Source of the DNA: Mycobacterium sp. MBM | Lineage (GTDB): Bacteria > Actinomycetota > Actinomycetes > Mycobacteriales > Mycobacteriaceae | Reading direction: 5' to 3' | Assembly: GCA_021648845.1 (NCBI GenBank) | Contig: JAKJHY010000002.1 | Coordinates: 334,260-398,259, forward strand | Length of the DNA: 64,000 bases | In this document: one piece after another, positions 15,359 through 22,802 of the stretch | How the letters are laid out: each line of letters starts with the position of its first letter | Position numbering within the stretch: position 1 is the stretch's first letter | The notes under the pieces: generated by a model | Told to the model about the DNA's origin: nothing | Databases searched by the model: none | What the model saw: the letters and a program-made list of their open reading frames with translations, nothing else | Made by a program: the position numbers and the translations under genes

Positions 15359-15360
15359 GC

Positions 15361-16071
15361 ATGACCACATCCGTCAGCCTCGACGATCTGATCCGCGCCA
15401 TCAAAGCCGTCCACAGCGACGCCCTCGAACAACTCACCGACGCCGTCCTGGCCGCCGAACATCTCGGCGAAGTGGCCGATCACCTGGTCGGCCACTTCGT
15501 CGACCAGGCCCGACGCTCGGGCGCATCCTGGACCGAGATCGGTGCCAGCATGGGCGTCACCAAACAAGCCGCCCAGAAACGGTTCGTCCCCAAGAGCGAC
15601 ACCATCGACCCCAACGAGGGATTCACCCGCTTCACCCCGCGGGCCCGCACCGCCGTCGTCACCGCACAGACCGCCGCCCGCGACGCCCAGAACATCGAGA
15701 TCGGGCCCGAACACCTGACCCTCGGCCTGATCGGCGACCCCGAATCCCTGGCGATCGCCATCCTGGCAGCCCAGGGCGTCACGCCCGACCAGATCCGCGC
15801 CGCGATCACGCTGCCGCCCGCGACCGGCCAGACACTGGACCTCATCCCGTTCAACGGCCCGGCGAAGAAGGTCCTCGAGCTGACCTTCCGCGAGGCACTT
15901 CGCCTGGGCCACAACTATGTCGGCACCGAACACCTGCTGCTGGCACTGCTGGAGTCCGAGGAGGGCGACGGGCCGCTGAACCGCCTGGGCGTCGAGAAGG
16001 ACCGCGCATGCGCCAAGCTCGTCGAACTGCTCGCCTCCCTCACGGGAATGAAAACGGACCCGTCGCTGTAG
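15361..16071 (+). CDS. clpC2: ClpC2-like protein: N-terminal HTH plus Clp N-domain
   Basis: A 236-residue protein lacking any AAA+ ATPase module. Residues about 50-75 (SGASWTEIGASMGVTKQAAQ) look like a helix-turn-helix. Residues 90-230 contain two Clp N-domain repeats: FTRFTPRARTAVVTAQ with IGPEHLTLGLI, then LTFREALRLGHNYVGTEHLL. It matches M. tuberculosis Rv2667 (ClpC2) in architecture and position. From what I recall, ClpC2 can capture cyclomarin-type antibiotics that target ClpC1. Twin palindromes over the promoter, plus an HTH in the protein, suggest autorepression relieved by ligand. That mechanism is inferred here. Confidence 0.85.
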   Translation: MTTSVSLDDLIRAIKAVHSDALEQLTDAVLAAEHLGEVADHLVGHFVDQARRSGASWTEIGASMGVTKQAAQKRFVPKSDTIDPNEGFTRFTPRARTAVVTAQTAARDAQNIEIGPEHLTLGLIGDPESLAIAILAAQGVTPDQIRAAITLPPATGQTLDLIPFNGPAKKVLELTFREALRLGHNYVGTEHLLLALLESEEGDGPLNRLGVEKDRACAKLVELLASLTGMKTDPSL

Positions 16072-16079
16072 AACAGCGC

Positions 16080-16505
16080 ATGGAACTGAACGCGGCCGCC
16101 CACGAACTCATCGGCGCAGGCGTCGACGCCACCCTGGTCACCGTCAACCCCGACGGCAGCCCGCAGGCCTCACTGGTCTGGGTGGCGCTGCAATCCGGCC
16201 CCGACGGTGACGAACTGGTCGCCGCGCACCTGTCGGACAAGTACCAGAAGGTGCGCAATGTGCGGCGGGATCCGCGGGTCACCGCGACCATCCTGGCGCC
16301 GGCCCAGCCCGGTCAGCAGCGGCAGTACCTCTCGGTGACCGGTACCGCGCGCATCGTCGAGGGCGGTGCCCGCGACCTGCTCAAGGGGCTGGCCACCGCG
16401 TTGCTGGGCTCCGACGAGCACTTCCCACCCGCCGACGCCCCCGACGGTTTCCTCACCAGAATCCGCATCCAGTCGGTCGGCGGCCAGGGGCCCTGGATCG
16501 CGTAA
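16080..16505 (+). CDS. PPOX-class (F420/FMN-dependent) oxidoreductase
   Basis: A 141-residue split-barrel flavin-binding protein of the TIGR03618-like family. It has LVTVNPDGSPQASLVWVAL, then HLSDKYQKVRNVRRDPRVT, then YLSVTGTARIVEGGARD. F420-dependent forms of this fold are very common in mycobacteria; choosing between F420 and FMN needs modelling. The ATG at 16080 is eight bases after the clpC2 stop, so the two are probably co-transcribed. A longer frame overlapping clpC2 is an arginine- and proline-rich shadow and was not used. Confidence 0.8.
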   Translation: MELNAAAHELIGAGVDATLVTVNPDGSPQASLVWVALQSGPDGDELVAAHLSDKYQKVRNVRRDPRVTATILAPAQPGQQRQYLSVTGTARIVEGGARDLLKGLATALLGSDEHFPPADAPDGFLTRIRIQSVGGQGPWIA

Positions 16506-16553
16506 ACCGGCGAAGCACCGAGCGTGCGCCGGGCATGTGCCAAGATGCCAAGC

Positions 16554-17096
16554 ATGCGATTGGCAAAGGTCCGCACCTGGTTCGCGGTACTCCTGACGAG
16601 CCTGACCGCCGCGGTGGCGGTCGGCATCGCGTCGCCGGCCAGCGCGGCACTCACCCCCATCGGCAACCTCGGTGAGACGCTGCGCGTGCAGTACGAAGAC
16701 TTCGTCGCCGACGTCACCGTGCACGACGTGCTGCCCGTGCCGGTGCCGCCCGGCTGGGGCTGGAACGGCTCCCCCCGCTGGCGCGCCCAGGGCGGCCCGT
16801 GGCGGGCCGGGGTGACGGTGCACGTCATCTCCGCCCCCAACCCGTACAAGCTGGCCATCGCCACCACCTTCAGCGGTGTCACCCCCTACGCCGACGCCTA
16901 CGCCGCCAAACACACCGACGCGCCCGACGCGCTGGAAAAGGCACTGCTGAACGCGCCGCCCGGTGCCACCGTCAACGGCGGCGTCTACTGGGACGTCTAC
17001 CGCGCGCTGGTCACCAATGTGGTGATGATCAACCCGCAGACCGGCACGCACCTGGCCCAGTGGAACATCTGGCAGCCGGGCGCTCCGCTGCCCTGA
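16554..17096 (+). CDS. Secreted MPT63-like (DUF1942) protein
   Basis: A 180-residue exported protein, counterpart of Rv2668 by position. The start MRLAKVRTWFAVLLTSLTAA begins a signal peptide cleaved near PASAA. The mature part is an immunoglobulin-like beta protein of the DUF1942/MPT63 type: an N-terminal strand GNLGETLRVQY, a middle VTVHVISAPNPYKLAI, and a C-terminal VNGGVYWDVYRALVTNVVMI with WNIWQP. The biological role of this family is unknown. An ATG at 16524 would add ten residues before the signal and is less likely. Confidence 0.72.
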   Translation: MRLAKVRTWFAVLLTSLTAAVAVGIASPASAALTPIGNLGETLRVQYEDFVADVTVHDVLPVPVPPGWGWNGSPRWRAQGGPWRAGVTVHVISAPNPYKLAIATTFSGVTPYADAYAAKHTDAPDALEKALLNAPPGATVNGGVYWDVYRALVTNVVMINPQTGTHLAQWNIWQPGAPLP

Positions 17097-17101
17097 TCGT
17101 C

Positions 17102-17620
17102 GTGCGCGTCGAGGTACCCGGGCCGGCCGATCTGAGCGAACTCGCCGCCGTCGCCGCCCGCACCTTCCCGTTGGCCTGTCCGCCCGGGGCGAGCGCGGAC
17201 AATGTGGCGGCATTCGTCGCCACCCACCTGTCCGCGCAGGCGTTCGCCGGCTATCTCGACGATCCCGACCGGGTGGTCCTGGTGGCCCGCGACGACACCC
17301 GAATTCTCGGATACGCCATGCTAATTCGCGGTGTCCCCGACGACGCCGACGTCCAGCAGGCGGTGCCGCTACGCCCGGCGGTCGAGCTGTCCAAGATGTA
17401 CACGCTGCCCGATGTGCACGGTGCCGGCGTCTCGACGGCCCTGATGACCGCATGCCTGCAGCACAGCGGCGACGCCGCCTGCGTGTGGTTGGGCGTCAAC
17501 CAGGAAAACGAGCGGGCGCAACGGTTCTACGCCAAATCCGGCTTCCGGGTCAGCGGCACCAAGACATTCCGGCTCGGCGCCACCATCGAGCACGACTACG
17601 TGATGGTGCGTACCGCCTGA
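17102..17620 (+). CDS. GNAT-family N-acetyltransferase
   Basis: A 172-residue acetyl-CoA-dependent acetyltransferase matching Rv2669 by order. The acetyl-CoA binding region is LPDVHGAGVSTALMTACLQH (a variant Q/RxxGxG/A motif). The C-terminal VWLGVNQENERAQRFYAKSG has the usual Asn and Tyr of motif B, followed by GFRVSGTKTF. The GTG start at 17102 lies five bases after the preceding stop. The substrate is not predictable. It converges on zapE with a six-base gap. Confidence 0.82.
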   Translation: MRVEVPGPADLSELAAVAARTFPLACPPGASADNVAAFVATHLSAQAFAGYLDDPDRVVLVARDDTRILGYAMLIRGVPDDADVQQAVPLRPAVELSKMYTLPDVHGAGVSTALMTACLQHSGDAACVWLGVNQENERAQRFYAKSGFRVSGTKTFRLGATIEHDYVMVRTA

Positions 17621-17626
17621 GCAGGT

Positions 17627-18667
17627 TCAGCTCGCCTGCGATTGCGCCGCGGCCGTGAGCGCCAGCATGCGCGATGTCGCACGCAGATACTTCTTGCGGA
17701 ACCCGCCGGCCACCATCTCGTCGCTGAAGATGGTGTCCAGTTTGGTGCCCGAGGCCAGGATCGGGATACCGGCGTCATAGAGCCGATCCGTGAGCGCCAC
17801 CAGCCGCAGCGCCACACTCTGATCGTTGATCGGGTGCACCCCGGTGATGAACACCTCGGTCACGTCATCGATCAGCGCGTGATAGCGCGACGGGTGCATG
17901 GTGGCCAGATGCGCGCACAGCGCGTCGAAATCATCAAGGGTGGCACCGGGTTTGGTGGCCGCCGCGGTACGCACCTCGTCATCGGTCAGCGGCTCCGGGG
18001 CCGGCGGCAATCCGCGGTGCCGATAGTCGGGGCCCTCGATGCGGATGGTGGTGAAAATGGCCGACAGCGTATTGATCTCGCGCAGGAAGTCCTGCGCGGC
18101 AAACCGGCCCTCGCCGAGCTGCTCGGGCAACGTGTTCGACGTTGCGGCAATCGACACGCCGCGCTCCACCAGCGCCGACAGCAGCCGTGAGATCAGCGTG
18201 GTGTTACCCGGATCGTCGAGTTCGAACTCGTCGATGCACACCACCGAGTAATCGGCGAGCAGGTCGATGCACTCGGTGAACCCGAACACCCCGGCCAACT
18301 GGGTCAGCTCACCGAAGGTCGCGAACGCGGTGGGCGCCTCGCCGTCGGACAGCGTGTAATACGTCGACGCGAGCAGGTGGGTCTTACCGACACCGAACCC
18401 GCCGTCGAGGTAGATGCCCACCCCCGGAAGTACCTCGCGCTTGCCGAACAATTTCTTCTTCCCGGCCCGGCGCGCGCTGGCCTGCTCGCAGAAGGTGCGG
18501 CAGTGCCCGACGGCGGCGGCCTGCGACGGCTCGGCCGGGTCGGGACGGTAGGTGTCGAAGCTGACATCGGCGAAGGTGGGCGGCGGAACCAGCTGCGCGA
18601 CCAGCCGTTCCGGGGTGACGCTGGGTCTCCGATCGACCAAACCGGCGACATCGCCCGTGCTTTGCAT
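17627..18667 (-). CDS. zapE: ZapE/AFG1-like ATPase
   Basis: A 346-residue AFG1-family P-loop ATPase, the bacterial ZapE linked to cell division in E. coli; counterpart of Rv2670c. Walker A is GGFGVGKTHL (about 89-98), Walker B is VVCIDEFELDD, and the sensor region is SIAATSNTLPEQL with the family-specific GEGRFAAQDF. The C-terminal half has HPSRYHALIDDVTEVFI and LYDAGIPILASG, both usual for the family. I chose ATG 18667 (MQSTGDV); a start nine codons upstream is possible. It is divergent from ribD. Confidence 0.9.
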   Translation of the reverse strand: MQSTGDVAGLVDRRPSVTPERLVAQLVPPPTFADVSFDTYRPDPAEPSQAAAVGHCRTFCEQASARRAGKKKLFGKREVLPGVGIYLDGGFGVGKTHLLASTYYTLSDGEAPTAFATFGELTQLAGVFGFTECIDLLADYSVVCIDEFELDDPGNTTLISRLLSALVERGVSIAATSNTLPEQLGEGRFAAQDFLREINTLSAIFTTIRIEGPDYRHRGLPPAPEPLTDDEVRTAAATKPGATLDDFDALCAHLATMHPSRYHALIDDVTEVFITGVHPINDQSVALRLVALTDRLYDAGIPILASGTKLDTIFSDEMVAGGFRKKYLRATSRMLALTAAAQSQAS

Positions 18668-18702
18668 GTCAGGCACCCTAGCGACGTGCTGCAATGTTGC
18701 CC

Positions 18703-19473
18703 ATGTCGGATAGCGCCGCTGGGACGGATCTCACAGCACTAGGGCCGGTCTCCACCGTCGAGGAAAGCCGGTTGGAGCAGTACTACGCCTACCCCGAAAA
18801 CCTGAGCAGCTGCTGGGTGCGGGCCAACTTCATCAGCAGCCTCGACGGCGCCGCGACCGCCGAGGGACGCTCGGGCGCGCTGGGCGGCGCCGGGGACCGG
18901 GCAATGTTCCTGCTGATGCGCGAACTCGCCGATGTGGTGGTGGTCGGGGCGGGCACCGTGCGCGTCGAAAGCTACTCCGGGGCCCAGCTCGGCATCCCCG
19001 AACGGCAACGCCGGTGCACGCGCGGACAGCAAGAGGTACCGCCGATCGCCATCGTCACCCGCTCCGCCGACCTCGACCACGACCTGCCCGTATTCACCCA
19101 GACCTCCGTCCCCCCGCTGCTGCTCACCGCCCGCGACACCGTCGCCGATGCCCGCGCCCGGTTCGCCGACCTGGCACAGGTGTACGACTGCTCGGGCACC
19201 GACACCGCCGGCGTCGATCTCGGTGCCGCCCTGCGCACCCTGACCGGCCTGGGCCTGACCCGGGTGCTCACCGAGGGTGGTCCCAGCCTGCTCGGCACTT
19301 TCATCGCCGACGGCCTACTCGACGAGCTGTGCCTGACCATCGCACCGACCGTGGTCGGCGGCGGGTCCAAACGGATCGCCGACGCGCACCATGAGCTGAT
19401 CACCCGGCTGCGGCGCCGTCATGTGCTCACCGATGACGAGGGCTATCTGTACACGCGCTACAGCCGCGACTGA
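18703..19473 (+). CDS. ribD: RibD C-terminal-like reductase (Rv2671 type)
   Basis: A 256-residue pyrimidine/dihydrofolate reductase-fold protein, counterpart of Rv2671. It has SSCWVRANFISSLDGAATAE (substrate strand), ADVVVVGAGTVRVESY (NADPH binding), VLTEGGPSLLGTFIADGLLD and LTIAPTVVGGG. It lacks the deaminase domain of true bifunctional RibD. As I recall, overexpression of Rv2671 gives resistance to para-aminosalicylic acid because it can supply dihydrofolate reductase activity; the native substrate is uncertain. I chose ATG 18703 (MSDSAAG); a Met three codons earlier is also possible. Confidence 0.85.
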   Translation: MSDSAAGTDLTALGPVSTVEESRLEQYYAYPENLSSCWVRANFISSLDGAATAEGRSGALGGAGDRAMFLLMRELADVVVVGAGTVRVESYSGAQLGIPERQRRCTRGQQEVPPIAIVTRSADLDHDLPVFTQTSVPPLLLTARDTVADARARFADLAQVYDCSGTDTAGVDLGAALRTLTGLGLTRVLTEGGPSLLGTFIADGLLDELCLTIAPTVVGGGSKRIADAHHELITRLRRRHVLTDDEGYLYTRYSRD

Positions 19474-19504
19474 TCCGGCCTCGACGATCGCTACTGTGGT
19501 CGGC

Positions 19505-21067
19505 ATGCGTGTGGGGATTCTGCCGACGATCGCGCTGTCGTCGGTCGCGGTGCTGCTGACCTCGTGTGCCCCGCTGCTGGCCGCCAACCCGCGCTACGCC
19601 ACCGATGACGGCGCCGGCCCGCAGGGCGCACCGACCACCACCGCACAGGCCGACGGGCCGCCCTCGATCGAGGCCCCCAAGAACGACCTGGCCTGGCAGG
19701 ACTGCACCTCCCGGGTGTTCGGCGACGCCGCAGTGCCGGCACCGCCGGGAATCACCCTGGACTGCGCCAGCTACGCCGCCGACCTCGACCCGATCAAGGG
19801 GGCCGGTGGCAGCCCCCTCAACATCGGGGTGGTGCGGGCCACCGCGGCGGACACCCCCGCCGACGCCGGGCCGATCGTGATGACCACCGGCACGGACCTG
19901 CCGTCGTCGGCGCAGCTGCCGGTGTGGCTGTCGCGCGCCGGCGCCGACATCCTCAAGAAGAACCCGATCGTCGCGGTCGACCGGCGCGGCACCGGAATGT
20001 CGGAGGCCATCGACTGCCGCGACCTGTTCGACCGGCAGGAGATGATCGACCAAACCCAGTTCGAACCCGGTGACGACCCGGTGGCCAAGCTGAGCGCCGT
20101 CGTGCAGACCGCCACCACCACGTGCACCGACTCCATCGCCCCCGGCGACTCGGCCTACGACAACGCCCACGCCGCCGAGGACATCGAGCGGCTACGCAGC
20201 ACCTGGGACGTCCCGACCATTGCCCTGATGGGCATCGGCAACGGGGCTCAGGTCGCGTTGGCCTACGCCGGATCTCACCCCGACAAGGTGTCGCGGCTGG
20301 TGCTGGATTCTCCGCTGCCGCTGGCCATCGGCGCCGAGGCCGCCACCGAACAGAAGGTCAAGGGCCAGCAGGCCGCTCTCGACGCGTTCGCCGCGCAGTG
20401 CGCCGCCACCAACTGCCCGCTGGGGCCCGACCCCAAGGGTGCGGTCGACGCGCTGCTGACCGCCGCCCGCAACGGCAACGGGCCGGGCGGCGCGTCGGTG
20501 GCCGCGGTGACCGACGCGATCGTCACCGCGTTGGCTTTCCCGCGCGGGGACCGGGTCGGCGCCACCAATGCGCTGGCCGGTGCCATCGCCGCCGCCCGCG
20601 CCGGCGACACCACCGCCATGACCAACCTGATCACCCGGGCCGAGACCACCCGCCAGACCGACGGCCAGTTCGTCAACAGCTGCAGCGACGCGCTCAACCG
20701 GCCCACCCCGGACCGGGTCCGCGAACTCGTCGTCGCCTGGGACCGGTCGTACCCGCAATTCGGCACCGTCGGCGCGCTGCGGATGGTGAACTGCCTGAGC
20801 TGGCCCAGCGGCAGCGCCCCCCAGGATCCGAAGGACCTCAAGATCCCGGTGATGCTGCTGGGCGTCCAAAACGACCCCATCGTCGGCAACGAGGGCGTCG
20901 CCGCGGTGGCCGCCACCGTCATCAACGCCGGTTCCAACAGCAAGCGGGTCATCTGGCAGGGCATCGGACACGGTGCCAGCATCTACTCGCCATGCGCGCT
21001 GCCGCCCGTCCTCGGCTACCTGGACAGCGGCAAGCTGCCCGAGACCGACACGTTCTGCCCCGCCTGA
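19505..21067 (+). CDS. Lipoprotein of the TAP/alpha-beta hydrolase family without the catalytic serine
   Basis: A 520-residue exported protein, counterpart of Rv2672, which is annotated as a possible secreted protease. The signal peptide MRVGILPTIALSSVAVLL ends in LTSC, a lipobox-like site, so it is probably lipid-anchored. The hydrolase frame is clear: VDRRGTGMSEAIDC, then LMGIGNGAQVALAYAGSHP, then a late QNDPIV (Asp) and GIGHGASIYSPC (His). The nucleophile elbow is G-I-G-N-G where tripeptidyl aminopeptidases have G-x-S-x-G, so the Ser is Gly. It therefore probably cannot act as a serine peptidase. Many Cys pairs suggest disulphides. Confidence 0.82.
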   Translation: MRVGILPTIALSSVAVLLTSCAPLLAANPRYATDDGAGPQGAPTTTAQADGPPSIEAPKNDLAWQDCTSRVFGDAAVPAPPGITLDCASYAADLDPIKGAGGSPLNIGVVRATAADTPADAGPIVMTTGTDLPSSAQLPVWLSRAGADILKKNPIVAVDRRGTGMSEAIDCRDLFDRQEMIDQTQFEPGDDPVAKLSAVVQTATTTCTDSIAPGDSAYDNAHAAEDIERLRSTWDVPTIALMGIGNGAQVALAYAGSHPDKVSRLVLDSPLPLAIGAEAATEQKVKGQQAALDAFAAQCAATNCPLGPDPKGAVDALLTAARNGNGPGGASVAAVTDAIVTALAFPRGDRVGATNALAGAIAAARAGDTTAMTNLITRAETTRQTDGQFVNSCSDALNRPTPDRVRELVVAWDRSYPQFGTVGALRMVNCLSWPSGSAPQDPKDLKIPVMLLGVQNDPIVGNEGVAAVAATVINAGSNSKRVIWQGIGHGASIYSPCALPPVLGYLDSGKLPETDTFCPA

Positions 21068-21087
21068 TCCGGCGGCGGGACGCTGCG

Positions 21088-22377
21088 GTGTACGGTGCGC
21101 AGGTGTCGTTCCTGCCTTCCGGTGTGCTGAACGCCTTCCGCCCCAGCACCACACCACCCAGCACCGCAACGATCCTGCGGTCGATCCTGTGGCCCATCGC
21201 CATCCTGTCGGTGATCCACCGCAGTTATGTGCTCGGCACCAACGGTTACATCACCGATGATTTCGGCCCGGTCTACCGAGCCGTCGTCAATTTCAAATTG
21301 GGCTGGGACATCTACAACGAGAACTTCAACCACGTCGACCCGCACTACCTGTACCCGCCCGGCGGGACCCTGCTGTTGGCACCGTTCGGTTATCTACCGG
21401 TCGACGCCGCACGCTACTGGTACATCACCTTCAACGTCATCGCCTTCCTGATCGCGGCGTACCTGCTGCTGCGGATGTTCAACTACACGTTGAGTTCGGT
21501 GGCCGCACCGGCGCTGGTGCTGGCCATGTTCTGCACCGAATCCGTCACCAACACCTTGGTTTTCACCAATATCAACGGCTGCATGTTGCTCGGCGCGGTG
21601 CTGTTCTTCCAGTTCCTGCTCAAGGGCGGGGTACGCGCGGAGCTGCTGGCCGGCGCGGCGATCGGGCTTACCTTGGTGGTCAAGCCGTCCCTGCTGCCGC
21701 TGCTGCTGCTACCGGTGCTCAATCGCCAGTTCTACACGTTGATCACGGCGTTCGGGGTGCCGCTGGTGTTCAACGCCGCCGCCTGGCCGCTGGTGTCGGA
21801 CCCGATGAATTTCGTGCACCGCACCGTGCCCTACATCCTGGAGACCCGCGACTACTTCAACTCCTCGATCCTGGGCAACGGCATCTACTACGGGCTGCCG
21901 ATGTGGCTGATCCTGGCCCTTCGGATCGGATTCACCCTGCTGGCCGCGGGCAGCATGTATCTGCTCTACAAGTACTACCGCGAACGCGACCCGCTGTTCT
22001 GGCTGCTGACCTCGTCGGGCGTGCTGCTGACCGCCTCCTTCCTGGTGCTCTCGCTGGGCCAGGGCTACTACTCGACGATGCTGTTCCCGTTCCTGATGAC
22101 GGTGGTGCTGCGCAACTCGGTGCTGCACAACTGGCCGGCCTGGCTGGCGGTGTACGGGTTCATGACGATGGACCGCTGGCTGCTCGGGCACTGGCCCACC
22201 ACGGGACGGTTCCTGGAATACATGAAGATCACCTACGGCTGGTCGCTGCTGCTGGTGGTGGTGTTCTGCGTGCTGTACTTCCGCTACCTGGACGCCAAGG
22301 CCGAAGGCAGGCTGGACTCCGGTATCGATCCGCCGTGGATGACGGATGAGCTTCGGCGCGCTAGCGTGAAATCATGA
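21088..22377 (+). CDS. aftC: Arabinofuranosyltransferase AftC
   Basis: A 429-residue polytopic membrane glycosyltransferase (GT87/DUF2029) that adds alpha-1,3 branches to the arabinan of arabinogalactan and lipoarabinomannan. It has about ten hydrophobic helices. Close matches to Rv2673 are TNGYITDDFGPVYRAVVNF (the acidic DD pair typical of GT-C enzymes), DPHYLYPPGGTLLLAPFGYL, TRDYFNSSILGNGIYYGLP and YFRYLDAKAEGRLDSGIDP. I used GTG at 21088 (reading VYGAQV), since Rv2673 begins MYGAL; a GTG five codons later is possible. It overlaps msrB by four bases. Confidence 0.93.
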   Translation: MYGAQVSFLPSGVLNAFRPSTTPPSTATILRSILWPIAILSVIHRSYVLGTNGYITDDFGPVYRAVVNFKLGWDIYNENFNHVDPHYLYPPGGTLLLAPFGYLPVDAARYWYITFNVIAFLIAAYLLLRMFNYTLSSVAAPALVLAMFCTESVTNTLVFTNINGCMLLGAVLFFQFLLKGGVRAELLAGAAIGLTLVVKPSLLPLLLLPVLNRQFYTLITAFGVPLVFNAAAWPLVSDPMNFVHRTVPYILETRDYFNSSILGNGIYYGLPMWLILALRIGFTLLAAGSMYLLYKYYRERDPLFWLLTSSGVLLTASFLVLSLGQGYYSTMLFPFLMTVVLRNSVLHNWPAWLAVYGFMTMDRWLLGHWPTTGRFLEYMKITYGWSLLLVVVFCVLYFRYLDAKAEGRLDSGIDPPWMTDELRRASVKS

Positions 22378-22802
22378 CAACCCCTGGTCCCAAACTCGAG
22401 CTGACCGACGACCAGTGGCGCGAGAAACTCAACCCCGCCGAATTCGCGGTGCTGCGCCGGGCAGGCACGGAACGTCCCTTCACCGGGGAGTACACCGACA
22501 CCAAGACCGCCGGGATCTACCAGTGCCGCGCCTGCGGCGCCGAACTGTTCCGTAGCACCGAGAAGTTCGAATCCCATTGCGGCTGGCCGTCTTTCTTCGA
22601 CCCGGCCAACTCCGACGCGGTCATTCTCAAGCGCGACGATTCGCTGGGGATGACCCGTGTCGAGGTGATCTGCGCCAACTGCCACAGCCACCTCGGGCAC
22701 GTCTTCGAGGGCGAGGGCTACCCGACCCCGACCGACCAGCGCTACTGCATCAACTCGATATCGTTGCGTCTGGTGCCAGCCGAGACGACTGCAGCAGAGT
22801 GA
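22374..22802 (+). CDS. msrB: Peptide-methionine (R)-S-oxide reductase
   Basis: A 142-residue MsrB that repairs methionine-R-sulfoxide in proteins. Two zinc CxxC pairs are present, Cys51/Cys54 (YQCRACGAELF) and Cys100/Cys103 (ICANCHSHLGH). The catalytic Cys125 is in RYCINSISL. CGWPSFFDP is the usual substrate-site segment. Its start overlaps the aftC stop (ATGA). Its 3' end overlaps the end of the opposing GGDEF-EAL gene by 53 bases, an unusually deep convergent overlap. Confidence 0.95.
   Translation: MTTPGPKLELTDDQWREKLNPAEFAVLRRAGTERPFTGEYTDTKTAGIYQCRACGAELFRSTEKFESHCGWPSFFDPANSDAVILKRDDSLGMTRVEVICANCHSHLGHVFEGEGYPTPTDQRYCINSISLRLVPAETTAAE

Noticed and set aside
20122..21087. Long frame upstream of aftC
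   Set aside because: Shadow of the Rv2672-like gene; Arg/His-rich composition; AftC begins at 21088.
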